A stretch of DNA of 43,377 bases from Candidatus Parcubacteria bacterium (GCA_018664825.1 JABJNO010000020.1:1-43377); one strand, 5' to 3'; counted from the first letter of the stretch, positions 1 through 9,320 are shown. Program-made: numbers and translations. Notes: generated by a model from the letters alone, not told the origin.

Positions 1-11
1 ACCTCCTTTCT
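1..11 (+). rRNA. rrs: 16S rRNA, 3' terminal end (partial; anti-SD region)
   Basis: Window begins ACCTCCTTTCTAAGGAG, matching the conserved 16S 3' end ...GGATC|ACCTCCTTTCT. Confidence 0.85.
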
Positions 12-124
12 AAGGAGTATAAACGAGCAACTCATCTCACAATAAGTTGTTCATATAGTCGAGTCCTATCTTTGATAGGATACGTTGACTAAAAGTTCTC
101 ACTTCTAAGTTATTAAATAAAATT

Positions 125-148
125 CCCTGCTGCTAGCGGGGTTTTTTT
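125..148 (+). terminator. Intrinsic terminator after 16S
   Basis: CCCTGCT-GCT-AGCGGGG 7-bp hairpin followed by TTTTTTT. Confidence 0.8.
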
Positions 149-174
149 GTAAAAATATTCATTTGAGGGGTATT

Positions 175-203
175 GCCAAAAACTGATATTTCTGGTATTA
201 TCT
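175..203 (+). promoter_or_regulatory. Sigma70-like promoter for tRNA-Ile
   Basis: TTGCCA - aaaactgatatttctgg (17) - TATTAT upstream of tRNA-Ile. Confidence 0.55.
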
Positions 204-240
204 TTCCTGTTGTACCTTATAAAAAGCTTTTAGGTTGTTG

Positions 241-317
241 GGGCATGTAGCTCAGCTGGTTAGAGCATCACACTGATAATGTGGGGGTCGGAGGTTCGAG
301 TCCTCCCATGCCCACCA
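241..317 (+). tRNA. tRNA-Ile(GAT)
   Basis: Acceptor GGGCATG/CATGCCC, anticodon loop CTGATAA, T-loop TTCGAGT, encoded CCA. Confidence 0.95.
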
Positions 318-344
318 GCCTAAGTGCTTTTAAAGAAAAATATT

Positions 345-677
345 ATGACATTAAAAGAATTACAAGATTTAATTTTGGCTCAAGCCAAAGAAAAGGATTG
401 GGGAATAAAGCCCGAAGAGATTATCTTTGCTGAGAAATTAGCGTTACTTCATCAAGAAGTATCAGAGACATTAGAAGCTTACCGCAAAGGTAAGATGACA
501 GGTGAGCATGGAGTTGGTGAAGAATTAGGAGATGTCATAATGCGCACTTTACAGTTGGCTGGAATATATAATATTGATTTAGAAGCAGAGATTTTGAAAA
601 AGATTGAGAGTAATAAAAGTAGAGACTGGAGTAAAGATCAGTTGTACATTGATAGAGACAATAGAGCAAAAAATTAA
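345..677 (+). CDS. MazG-like nucleotide pyrophosphohydrolase
   Basis: MTLKELQDLILAQ...EVSETLEAYRKGK...EELGDVIMRTLQLA; MazG EExxE/ExxD-type pattern; internal ATG preferred over the ORF-track start. Confidence 0.75.
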   Translation: MTLKELQDLILAQAKEKDWGIKPEEIIFAEKLALLHQEVSETLEAYRKGKMTGEHGVGEELGDVIMRTLQLAGIYNIDLEAEILKKIESNKSRDWSKDQLYIDRDNRAKN

Positions 678-683
678 TTTTTT

Positions 684-758
<75 letters not shown>

Positions 759-844
759 CTCGATTCCACTTTTATTTCATAAAAGTTTCACTCGCGGTTT
801 ACGGTGCTAAAGCACCTTCAACCATTCTTATTATTTGAATCGAG
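759..844. repeat. Structured spacer with 8-bp terminal inverted repeats
   Basis: CTCGATTC ... GAATCGAG enclosing ACTTTTAtttcaTAAAAGT and GGTGCTaaAGCACC hairpins. Confidence 0.5.
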
Positions 845-879
845 GGCCCTGAGCGAACGGAGTGAGCCGAAGGGCATTC
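844..879. repeat. REP-like palindromic dispersed repeat (copy 1)
   Basis: ggccctgagcgaacggagtgagccgaagggcattcg; same family as 8696-8728 (reverse orientation). Confidence 0.65.
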
Positions 880-895
880 GAAATAGTTTTTATGT

Positions 896-972
896 CGGGG
901 TGTGGCGCAGTTGGCTAGCGCGCGTCGTTTGGGACGATGAGGTCGGAGGTTCGAGTCCTCTCACCCCGACCA
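896..972 (+). tRNA. tRNA-Pro(TGG)
   Basis: CGGGGTG/CACCCCG acceptor, anticodon loop TTTGGGA, CCA. Confidence 0.95.
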
Positions 973-986
973 TTTAAATAGAATAT

Positions 987-1034
987 GCCTATGGCGGGCT
1001 TGCCTCGCCGTAGCCCAGCGAATGCTGGGCGTAG
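987..1034. repeat. GC-rich palindromic spacer repeat between tRNA-Pro and tRNA-Gly
   Basis: gcctatggcgggcttgcctcgccgtaGCCCAGCgaatGCTGGGCgtag; strong stem-loops. Confidence 0.55.
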
Positions 1035-1110
1035 GCGGGTATAGTATAGTGGTTTATTATGTCAGGTTTCCAACCTGAAGAGAGGGGTTCGATTCCCCTT
1101 ACCCGCTCCA
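1035..1110 (+). tRNA. tRNA-Gly(TCC)
   Basis: GCGGGTA/TACCCGC acceptor, anticodon stem-loop TCAGG-TTTCCAA-CCTGA, CCA. Confidence 0.94.
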
Positions 1111-1114
1111 AAAA

Positions 1115-1144
1115 TTTGCCGTGATTGGCGTTTTTTGTTAGACT
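1115..1144 (+). promoter_or_regulatory. Hairpin/T-tract promoter module
   Basis: TTTGCC - N18 (gtgattggcgttttttgt) - TAGACT. Confidence 0.45.
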
Positions 1145-1182
1145 ATAAGTATTAAATATTTTTAATAATTTATTATAAAATT

Positions 1183-1887
1183 ATGCTAGGTAAAATGCTA
1201 GGTGCTAAAATTATCAAGGATCAACTAGATCAAAATTTAACACCAGAACAAAAAAAAATATTGTCTGATCCAAATTTTGCTCCAGATGTTGTAGATAAGC
1301 TAGGGAAAGACGCAAAAATATCCTTAGTTAAGGCGTTAACTAAAATGAAAAAAGGAGTTGAATGGATGGGGAAATTGAAGAATCCGAGAGATATGGCAAT
1401 TGAATTTCAACAAGGTGAAGATAAAAGGAAATACGATGATCGACTTGACCATAAAAAGTCAGCATCATATAAAGAATATGCCGATGCTAGAGGAATAGAA
1501 ATAGAAAAAGATAGCCCTATACATGAAATTATTTTACGAGTAAAAAGCATAATAGCACAGAGGATTACAGGAGGAGAATTAATTGAAGATCCAGAATTAG
1601 CAAAAATGAGAGATAATTATACAGAAGTTTTACGAAATATTATTTTACAACGTATTGAAGAAGAGGAGGAAGAATTGCCGAAGGATTTAAACGATATTAT
1701 TGAAGAAAATTCCTGGGGAACAATAAATTCAGATTTTTATAATAAATTGAATCCACAGGATGATAATAATGAAAGAAGTATAAATTTTCTCAAAGATGAT
1801 GAAGGGTTTACACATAGGGCAGAGGCAATGATTGCTGCTTTAAATAATCCTAATACGAATGAAGAATTACAAATTGACGAGGAATAA
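1183..1887 (+). CDS. hypothetical protein
   Basis: 234-aa open frame, charged, no recognised motif. Confidence 0.7.
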   Translation: MLGKMLGAKIIKDQLDQNLTPEQKKILSDPNFAPDVVDKLGKDAKISLVKALTKMKKGVEWMGKLKNPRDMAIEFQQGEDKRKYDDRLDHKKSASYKEYADARGIEIEKDSPIHEIILRVKSIIAQRITGGELIEDPELAKMRDNYTEVLRNIILQRIEEEEEELPKDLNDIIEENSWGTINSDFYNKLNPQDDNNERSINFLKDDEGFTHRAEAMIAALNNPNTNEELQIDEE

Positions 1888-1892
1888 CAATT

Positions 1893-2168
1893 ATGACACA
1901 CGAAGAACTAAAAATATATATTAAAACACTTACTCATTTAAAGGAATCAAAAATTAAAAAATATTTAGAGCAAGTAGATGAGTTAAAAAAAGAAGATATC
2001 CCAAAGGTGTATACATACTTATTTAAAAAAACTGCAGATTATTATGCAGATATTGGTGGTGTTATTAATAAAATTGAAAAAGAAATTGACGAGGAATTAT
2101 ATAAATATAAGATCGCTAAAGACAAAAAAAATTTAGATGTGGTTAGAAATCAAATAGATGATTTATAA
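1893..2168 (+). CDS. hypothetical protein
   Basis: 91-aa frame 5 nt after the previous stop; probable two-gene unit. Confidence 0.65.
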   Translation: MTHEELKIYIKTLTHLKESKIKKYLEQVDELKKEDIPKVYTYLFKKTADYYADIGGVINKIEKEIDEELYKYKIAKDKKNLDVVRNQIDDL

Positions 2169-2282
2169 GAATATAATTAAAAAGCCCGTGATGTCCGCGA
2201 TAATAATTTTTTGCCATCTCTTAGTGTTTGTTTTTCATTAATTATCAAGGCTTATGAAATATTTTATAACTCAGGTATAAAA

Positions 2283-2306
2283 AACACCCAGAAGGGTGCT
2301 TTTTGT
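2283..2306. terminator. Bidirectional intrinsic terminator
   Basis: aaaaCACCCagaaGGGTGctttttg. Confidence 0.7.
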
Positions 2307-2318
2307 TTGTATAAAATT

Positions 2319-2801
2319 TTATTTTAAACAAGGGTATCCCTCGTAAGGTCCATACCAACTAGCTTCGAAACCAGGCATGTCTCTTACCCAAAAAATATTT
2401 TCACTTTGAGAATATAAAGCGTGTCGCCATGGTTCATCCATCTCATCCTTATCATCAGGATCAATTATAATTCTTTCTAATTTTGAGTTATCATTTGGTG
2501 ATCTTGGGTCACTGTTTTTTCCCTGTGGCTGTCTAGACTCGTTAATTATTTTATGAGTCTCGTCAAGGAAATAATTAGTGCACGCAGAGTCATTTGAACA
2601 ACAAGACCAATCACTACCTTTTAGCTCAGTAATACGACCAAGATAATTGGTATTTTCAGGACATGCAGGATAAGAGTGATATTGTGTTCCACCCTGATTG
2701 CTACATTCTTTCAGAGTGATTAGTTTTTTCTGTTCTTGCTGCCACCACCATATACCGGCTCCAATAATAATGACAATAAGAATTAGGATAAATTTTTTCA
2801 T
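2319..2801 (-). CDS. membrane-anchored hypothetical protein
   Basis: N-terminal TM MKKFILILIVIIIGAGIWWW, Cys-containing exterior. Confidence 0.75.
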   Translation of the reverse strand: MKKFILILIVIIIGAGIWWWQQEQKKLITLKECSNQGGTQYHSYPACPENTNYLGRITELKGSDWSCCSNDSACTNYFLDETHKIINESRQPQGKNSDPRSPNDNSKLERIIIDPDDKDEMDEPWRHALYSQSENIFWVRDMPGFEASWYGPYEGYPCLK

Positions 2802-2827
2802 AGTTTTTAAATTATGTTTATATATTA

Positions 2828-2963
2828 ATAATAACCAATATCAGTCCAATTGTAAATAATCAAGTTATAGCCAAGGTCCGTAAGGAGCTCCACAAGAAAG
2901 TAAGTTTAGTACTTGTTTTTTGTTTGTATAAAATTCGCCAATTATGGTGTTTTTTTGTATACT
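2828..2963. promoter_or_regulatory. Divergent promoter cassette, copy A
   Basis: Minus: TTTACA-N17-TATTAT (2856..2828). Plus: TTCGCC(2934)-N18-TATACT(2958-2963). Confidence 0.65.
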
Positions 2964-3024
2964 TAGGACAAGGTGAATGGTGAAGCCAAAGAGGGTGGCC
3001 TGGGCCATGTTATTAAATAAAATT

Positions 3025-5691
3025 ATGGAAGAAAAAAATCTAGAGCAAAGCTCAGATATTAAAAAAGATCATGAGCCAAAAGACTCGCAGGGGACAAAAA
3101 TCAATAAGGGCTTAATAATTGGAATAGCTGTTTTGATATTATTATTGCTTGGAGGAGGAATTTATTGGTTGTCACAAAAAGATGAGGGTTCTAAAAATAC
3201 CTTGGTATCATTAATCAATAATAAACAAAAGGAAAATAAGTCACCAGAATGGACAAGCTTCGTCAGTGATGATGGCTATTTTAAAGTAGATTACCTTGAT
3301 AATTGGAAAGTATTGGATGATGAAAATCTCTATTTTGGTGTAGCGGTATATGATGACAAACAAGAACTAGGGGCTACAGTTAGGATTGAAAAAATAGAAG
3401 CTACCAATAAGTTAGAATTACAGGAAGCCTTGGACAAGAAGCACGAAGCCTGCGTAGAAGAAAGAGACAATTGTCTGTCAGTTGTTGACATTGAGGAGCT
3501 TACTAGGATGAAGGTAAGTGGAGAGATAGCTAGAATTGATACGGACAGCAAATATTTATCAGGTACAACTATTTATATTTATTTAAAAGATTATTATTTG
3601 TCTATATATTTGGAGTATAAAGATAATAATTATTTACCAACCTTTGAAAAGATGGTGGATAGTATATCTATAGACATAGAATCAAAACATAAACATTATT
3701 ACTGTAATAGAGAGCCAGGGGTGGTTCCAATTATTACAGATAATTCTCGTTTTACCGCCTATTGCCATAAGGTAGAAGAAGGAGATACTTTATGGAGCAT
3801 TGCCGAAAAGTATTATGGAGATCCTCACCTATGGGAGCAACTTAAGATTTATGATGATAAAGATAATTATGATCTTAGTAGGGTATCTCCTGATGATCCC
3901 AAGGTTTTGTCTCCGGGCATGGAACTAGTTTTGTGGAATGCATTTCAATTTAGTTATGATGAAAGAACCGCGGGAGGTATGGTAGAGGGCTTTGGCTTGG
4001 ATACTGACACAGTAGACATGTTTACAACAAATAGACAAAATATTTATATAAATAACGATGTGTATGACCAAGAATTTAGCTCTTTGAGAGCGTTCTTTGT
4101 TGATGAAAGGACCAACAATAAAATATATATCGTGATCCCCAAGAAAGAAGAAGGAGAATCCCGAGCCAATGGACTGAAGCAGCAATTCGTTTTTAATAAA
4201 CAACGCAATCCATATATAGGACCAGGTGAAAATTTTGAATTATTGACCTTTAATCATGACGAAGATAAATATGTTGTTAGAACCAATATAAAACAAGATG
4301 TCCCAGATCCAGGTTTTATGGCTTTGTCCAATATTGGCAACGGACCGGAGTTTGATTATTTGGACTCACTTATTTGGTATGATAATGACACTTTGATTTA
4401 TAGAGCGCAAAATGATGACCAGTGGCGCTTGGTAATTAATCATGAAGATTATCAAGTTTACAATTACATAGAAAATTTGAGATTAGAAGAAGGTGTTATC
4501 AAATTTGATGCCAGAGAGGAAGATGGGGAGTGGGCTCAGGAAGAGATATTTATAGAGCATGAGGCATACAATGCTAAGCTCGTATCAATTCCAGATGAAA
4601 TCCCGGTTGGCGAAGAATTTTTTACCTATCTTAAAAATACTCGTAGTGATTTATCCGAAGCAGATCTTTTTAAAATTGAAAAAAATTATCATTACAAAAA
4701 AGGCATACTACTTGATGAGTTTGGAAATTTAGTAGAAGATCCGGTTGAACTTTATTTAGATCCAGTGCCAGACATGGGGATGAGTGAGGACATAGGTCAA
4801 TTGACGTTTACAGCAAAAAACGGCAGTTTTGAATTATTTGTTTATGAGATAGGACCTTATACTCTGTCTTTACCAGAAGGTTGGTCAGCGCAAGAGCTAG
4901 AAGAAATAAATCCAGTTGATTTTAGATACTCAGGTAGTGATTATAAAATGACAGTTAGTAATGAAGAGTATGATAAAAAAGCGAAAGCTGAATATACTTA
5001 TGAAGCCGAGGAGGGTGATACTTTGTTATCAATGTCAGATAGGTATTATGGGTATAAGTATTATTGGCCTTTGATTGTTAAAAATAATAACCTGAGTTCA
5101 GGCAATAAAATGCCAGAGATAAGCGAAGGTGATGAGTTATATATGCCACCACTTGTTCACTTTAGTAGTATAGAAGAGTTAGAAAAACTAAGAAGAAAAT
5201 TTCACGAAGAGGATATTGAAGAAACAATTACAATAAATAATAATGGCTTTTCTTATTCTATAGACTATCCTGAGTGCTGGAAAATAGGTTCTATACAGAA
5301 CAACGTATATAATGAGAATGCTCCTTCATATAATACAGATATTCATGAACAATGGATAATGGGTCCAGAATATCCCGTTTTACCAGGTAAGGGTCGAAAA
5401 CCTTTTATTATCTTGCGGGTTTATGATAACAGGCTGGATATGGATGTAGAGGAATTCGTTTTGTCTAAACGTATTGTGGAGCAATACAGTATAGATGAGG
5501 GACGTTTTTCTACTGAAGAACAAGAAAATGGAGGCATAATTATATCAGGCTCTTCTGGTGATTTGAGGCATTTATTATTTTTTAAAGATGATTTAGTATA
5601 TGATATTGCTAGGGAGTATCATTATTCTATGGATGCGACCTCACAACAGGAGACTTTGGATATAGTCAATAGTTTTAAATTTATTGATTAA
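3025..5691 (+). CDS. membrane-anchored protein with two LysM domains and PsbP-like segments
   Basis: TM near N-terminus; YCHKVEEGDTLWSIAEKYYGDPHLWEQL and YEAEEGDTLLSMSDRYYGYKYYWPLI LysM repeats; start at 3025 preferred over ORF-track 2977. Confidence 0.85.
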   Translation: MEEKNLEQSSDIKKDHEPKDSQGTKINKGLIIGIAVLILLLLGGGIYWLSQKDEGSKNTLVSLINNKQKENKSPEWTSFVSDDGYFKVDYLDNWKVLDDENLYFGVAVYDDKQELGATVRIEKIEATNKLELQEALDKKHEACVEERDNCLSVVDIEELTRMKVSGEIARIDTDSKYLSGTTIYIYLKDYYLSIYLEYKDNNYLPTFEKMVDSISIDIESKHKHYYCNREPGVVPIITDNSRFTAYCHKVEEGDTLWSIAEKYYGDPHLWEQLKIYDDKDNYDLSRVSPDDPKVLSPGMELVLWNAFQFSYDERTAGGMVEGFGLDTDTVDMFTTNRQNIYINNDVYDQEFSSLRAFFVDERTNNKIYIVIPKKEEGESRANGLKQQFVFNKQRNPYIGPGENFELLTFNHDEDKYVVRTNIKQDVPDPGFMALSNIGNGPEFDYLDSLIWYDNDTLIYRAQNDDQWRLVINHEDYQVYNYIENLRLEEGVIKFDAREEDGEWAQEEIFIEHEAYNAKLVSIPDEIPVGEEFFTYLKNTRSDLSEADLFKIEKNYHYKKGILLDEFGNLVEDPVELYLDPVPDMGMSEDIGQLTFTAKNGSFELFVYEIGPYTLSLPEGWSAQELEEINPVDFRYSGSDYKMTVSNEEYDKKAKAEYTYEAEEGDTLLSMSDRYYGYKYYWPLIVKNNNLSSGNKMPEISEGDELYMPPLVHFSSIEELEKLRRKFHEEDIEETITINNNGFSYSIDYPECWKIGSIQNNVYNENAPSYNTDIHEQWIMGPEYPVLPGKGRKPFIILRVYDNRLDMDVEEFVLSKRIVEQYSIDEGRFSTEEQENGGIIISGSSGDLRHLLFFKDDLVYDIAREYHYSMDATSQQETLDIVNSFKFID

Positions 5692-5706
5692 TAGTTTAAA
5701 CAAAAA

Positions 5707-5728
5707 ACAGCCCGTAGGCTGTTTTTTG
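5707..5728. terminator. Bidirectional terminator between convergent genes
   Basis: aaaaaACAGCCcgtaGGCTGTttttt. Confidence 0.85.
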
Positions 5729-5741
5729 TTTTGTAGATTTT

Positions 5742-6629
5742 TTAAGCTGCTAATTTATCAACTGCTTCATGAAAAGCATCTACATTATTTTGTACAAATG
5801 GAGACGTGCCGGTAGATTCAATTTCATCTCGGCGGGCGTATATTCTAGCATACATTACCGCGGCAGCTCTTTTAGCTGTCATTAAATTGAATAACTCTTC
5901 ATTGTATGATTCATGGGCTTGTATTTTTTCTTTGTAAACAGCGGCTAATATTCCACTGTCTCTTAGGTCAATGCTCATAGTAGCCATATCGGCCATAGCG
6001 TTATCTTGTCTGGGTTCTTCAAAATCAAAAATTTTTAGTTGACCATTAACTTTTTTTATATTACTGCGACTAAAGTCTTGCTGTGAAAAAATCTTTTTGG
6101 CATTTTCTATTAATCCCTTTTTAGATTCAAAGATTTGAATAATTGCATCAGCATTTTCAATAATTTTTGCTTCTTCTAATTTTTTTAGTTTTATAAATAA
6201 TTTTTCATAATCTTCCCAAGTTGTTTCTGGTAAGAATGAAGCATCAATACCAGGGAATATATTAAGCTCAACATCGGTTAGGGTTTCTATGTATTGTTCA
6301 TTTCCTTCTATTTCATCAAACTCTACCCGGTCTAAAGCTATATAGCCATCATTTTTGTTTATTTCAACAACATTAATTAAAATATCTTTTGGTAAATTTT
6401 CATAACAGGCACTCTCAATGTTTATTTTTTTACCAACACTTCTTTCTGATCCAGAAGTGGGGTTAAGTTTTTTAATAAAGCATTTTTGCCCGTCTTTGGT
6501 AGCATGAAGGATGTCATTACGGTTCCTATGGGGAATTAATTGTACATTTTCATAGCCACGACTTTCAAAAAAAGCTATTAATTCACTTTCTTTGTCTGGT
6601 ATTTGTTTAGTTGTAGGTTTTTCGTTCAT
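5742..6629 (-). CDS. APH/kinase-fold-like protein (atypical catalytic residues)
   Basis: CFIKKLNP...SQQDFSRSNIKK...LKIFDFEEPRQDNAMADMA resembles HxDxxxxN...DFE of aminoglycoside phosphotransferases. Confidence 0.6.
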   Translation of the reverse strand: MNEKPTTKQIPDKESELIAFFESRGYENVQLIPHRNRNDILHATKDGQKCFIKKLNPTSGSERSVGKKINIESACYENLPKDILINVVEINKNDGYIALDRVEFDEIEGNEQYIETLTDVELNIFPGIDASFLPETTWEDYEKLFIKLKKLEEAKIIENADAIIQIFESKKGLIENAKKIFSQQDFSRSNIKKVNGQLKIFDFEEPRQDNAMADMATMSIDLRDSGILAAVYKEKIQAHESYNEELFNLMTAKRAAAVMYARIYARRDEIESTGTSPFVQNNVDAFHEAVDKLAA

Positions 6630-6654
6630 ATTTTATCTTATTGTAATATTTTAT

Positions 6655-6728
6655 ATCATAACTAATATTGGCCTAATTGTAAATCTGGTATACAAAAATT
6701 CGCCAAAAGTGACGTTTTTTTGTATACT
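6655..6728. promoter_or_regulatory. Divergent promoter cassette, copy B
   Basis: Minus TTTACA-N17-TATGAT (6683..6655); plus TTCGCC(6699)-N18-TATACT(6723-6728). Confidence 0.65.
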
Positions 6729-6734
6729 TTAAAT

Positions 6735-7385
6735 ATGTATAATCCAGATAATAGTTTATCAAAAAGCTCACCCTCTCCTGACTCAACTGAAAGGACAATA
6801 GGGTCTTTTGAAGAGGAAATGAAGAAAATTAAAACACCAGAGGAGCTGTTGAGCTTTATGAATGAAAGACTGCAGTATGGTTTTGTTGGTAAAGAGGATG
6901 GGAAGATATACTCACCAAAGCTTGAGGGCTGGGGTGAAGGAGAATCACCTGAGCCAGCTTTACGAAGTCCGGAAGAGACTTTAGAAAGTGGCTATGGAGA
7001 TTGTTGGGGCCAAACCGAATTGGAAAGACATTGGTTTATGACCAACGGTGAGGAATATGAGTTTAAAACTTTTCTTTTGAGGATTGGAGCTGGCAGTGAT
7101 ATTGATCAAAAGAATCCAGCTCATACTATGTTGGTGTATAAAAAAGATGATAAGTGGTATTGGTTTGAAAATACCTTAGACAGTCATTGTGGTATTCATG
7201 AATTTGAGGATTTAGATACTTTACTTGAAGACGTAAAAAATAAATTTATTTCAGAATTTACTCCTACAGAAGATGATCTTCAGACATTTAAGTTGTATGA
7301 GTATGGAGAAACGCGACCCCATGAATGTGATAATCCTGGTGAATTTCTTTCTAGGGTTGCCAATGAAGGTAAGTTGTACGGCTAA
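6735..7385 (+). CDS. transglutaminase-like/papain-like superfamily protein
   Basis: GYGDCWGQTEL (Cys) ... AHTMLVYKKDDKWYWFENT (His); ATG at 6735 lies 6 nt after the -10. Confidence 0.55.
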   Translation: MYNPDNSLSKSSPSPDSTERTIGSFEEEMKKIKTPEELLSFMNERLQYGFVGKEDGKIYSPKLEGWGEGESPEPALRSPEETLESGYGDCWGQTELERHWFMTNGEEYEFKTFLLRIGAGSDIDQKNPAHTMLVYKKDDKWYWFENTLDSHCGIHEFEDLDTLLEDVKNKFISEFTPTEDDLQTFKLYEYGETRPHECDNPGEFLSRVANEGKLYG

Positions 7386-7412
7386 ACCAATTTGTCAGTG
7401 AGGTGCTCTATC

Positions 7413-7441
7413 AAAAAACAGCCAATAGGCTGATTTTTTGT
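7413..7441. terminator. Bidirectional terminator
   Basis: aaaaaaCAGCCaataGGCTGatttttt. Confidence 0.8.
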
Positions 7442-7461
7442 TTTGTGAAATTTTTAAGGTG

Positions 7462-8640
7462 TTATTTATTTTTGAAAATAAATAAATACATTGGGATTAG
7501 TATGATACAAAAAATAATTCCTTGAATAAAGAATCCTGTTGCGTATGAAAATCTTTCTATTATCATCCCTAGCCCCAAAGCAACTATAGCGGTGGTGATT
7601 TTTTGAATTTGCGGAGGTATTGATGATAGGGTAGCTTTAAATTTTACATTTTTAAGCATACCCATCATTATGTAGCTACCATTTATCGGAACGAGACCGT
7701 GTAGTAATCCTATAAATAAGATAAATATTATTATTATTACCCATTGAAGAGAGGTGATGCCAAGTATAAAAAACAAAACAGCAAAAATTGTTATTTGAAG
7801 TTTAAAGAAATTATTTAGAGTTAAACCTTTTTTTATTTTGCCACTATACGCACTGATAAGAGAGGCGAGGGCAAAGCCTAGGCCAAAAAATAATCCGTAA
7901 TAAATAATAGGGATTTGTAGAAATGATTGATAGGCCGCTCTATAGCCATTCAAAGAAAATAAGAAGCCACTCATAATTCCCATGAAAAGAGCATATTTTA
8001 GAAAGCCGATATTATGAGCTAGGTGCAATACTTTTTTAAAATTTGTAGCTCCAATTTCCTCAATGTTTGATTGTTTTATTTTTGGTGTAACAAAAGAGTA
8101 GACTGTAAGTAGTCCGATTATATCCAAGATAAGAGCTATTGCAAAAGGTAGTTTTATATTAACACTGACTAGAAACGGAGCTAATATTATTAACACTATA
8201 GGTATTAAATATCCAATTGAACGTATTTTCCCCATTATCTTGGCAAAATCTTTTTCTTTGTTTAGACCCCGCAGTGTTTCATGCATAAATGCACTACCGG
8301 TTCCGGAAAAAAAAGAATAGCCAATGCTCATAGAAATACTTGCTAGTATAAGGATAAATATGTTGTTTGCGATTAGAAGAAACAAAGAGGATAGGGCTAG
8401 TAGTGTTTTGGCAAGAATCAATGCTCGTTTATGTCCAATTTTGTCTGATACATAGCCACTTGGTATTTCAAATATAAAACCACTAAGGCTACCTAGTAAT
8501 AAAATAATTCCAATGCCTTGAGGGGCGACGTTTGGAATTGTTAGATAATAGGCTCCTAGAAACGCTGAAAATATACGTTTATTAGTAATTATAAAAAGCG
8601 TATATTTCCAAATATTGGATTGTAATTTTTTCTGTACCAT
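7462..8640 (-). CDS. MFS transporter
   Basis: About 12 hydrophobic helices; SGYVSDKIGHKRALILAK MFS loop motif. Confidence 0.85.
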   Translation of the reverse strand: MVQKKLQSNIWKYTLFIITNKRIFSAFLGAYYLTIPNVAPQGIGIILLLGSLSGFIFEIPSGYVSDKIGHKRALILAKTLLALSSLFLLIANNIFILILASISMSIGYSFFSGTGSAFMHETLRGLNKEKDFAKIMGKIRSIGYLIPIVLIILAPFLVSVNIKLPFAIALILDIIGLLTVYSFVTPKIKQSNIEEIGATNFKKVLHLAHNIGFLKYALFMGIMSGFLFSLNGYRAAYQSFLQIPIIYYGLFFGLGFALASLISAYSGKIKKGLTLNNFFKLQITIFAVLFFILGITSLQWVIIIIFILFIGLLHGLVPINGSYIMMGMLKNVKFKATLSSIPPQIQKITTAIVALGLGMIIERFSYATGFFIQGIIFCIILIPMYLFIFKNK

Positions 8641-8646
8641 TTTTTA

Positions 8647-8776
8647 ATAATAACCAATATCAGTCCAATTGTAAATTAATTTATAAGCAAGGTCCCCATT
8701 CGACTCACTTCGTTCGCTCAGGGCAGGCGTAAGGAGCTCCAGAAAATTCGCCAGAAGTGGTGTTTTTTTGTATACT
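8647..8776. promoter_or_regulatory. Divergent promoter cassette, copy C
   Basis: Minus TTTACA-N17-TATTAT (8675..8647); plus TTCGCC(8747)-N18-TATACT(8771-8776). Confidence 0.65.
8696..8728. repeat. REP-like palindromic repeat inserted in cassette copy C
   Basis: ccattcgactcacttcgttcgctcagggcaggc splits GGTCC|GTAAGGAGCTCC, which is intact at about 2875 and 9298. Confidence 0.75.
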
Positions 8777-8799
8777 TAAAATATTATTAAATAAATTAT

Positions 8800-9267
8800 A
8801 TGAACAATAACAAATTAGTTTTATTAGTAGGTATTTTATTGGTATTTATTATCGTAGTATTTTTTTATTATAATAATAGAGAAGATAAAAATATAACAAT
8901 AGAGCACCAAGTACCTACCAACGAAGTCATTGATTTGTTTGGTGAGAAACTAAGAGACTTTGGGTATAAAAATTGTAAGTTAGTTAAAATTAATAATTTA
9001 GAAGTTTATAGGTATGGCCCTAGTCTTGGTGGTTGTAGCGACCCCATTTATAATGACGAGACTTATGTTGCACATTGGGGGCGTGGTATAAAATCTAGAC
9101 TTAGTGAATTTAGAGCTAACTTAAAAAATATTTTAACTTATAATAAATGTGGAGAATCAGAGTTGAATAAATTACTTTCTTTTGAAGTAGATATTACTTT
9201 AGATAAATTTAAAGAAAATTTTTCTTGCTTAGGTGAAATAGAAATTACGGACGCTCCGTATGAGTAA
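8800..9267 (+). CDS. membrane-anchored hypothetical protein
   Basis: N-terminal TM LVLLVGILLVFIIVVFFYY then soluble Cys-containing domain. Confidence 0.7.
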   Translation: MNNNKLVLLVGILLVFIIVVFFYYNNREDKNITIEHQVPTNEVIDLFGEKLRDFGYKNCKLVKINNLEVYRYGPSLGGCSDPIYNDETYVAHWGRGIKSRLSEFRANLKNILTYNKCGESELNKLLSFEVDITLDKFKENFSCLGEIEITDAPYE

Positions 9268-9320
9268 GCCTCGTGGCAGATTTTAATTTATAACCAAGGT
9301 CCGTAAGGAGCTCCATAAAA

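Noticed and set aside
3330-4203. Minus-strand ORFs 3330-3551 and 3925-4203
   Set aside because: Antisense shadow frames of the LysM protein gene.
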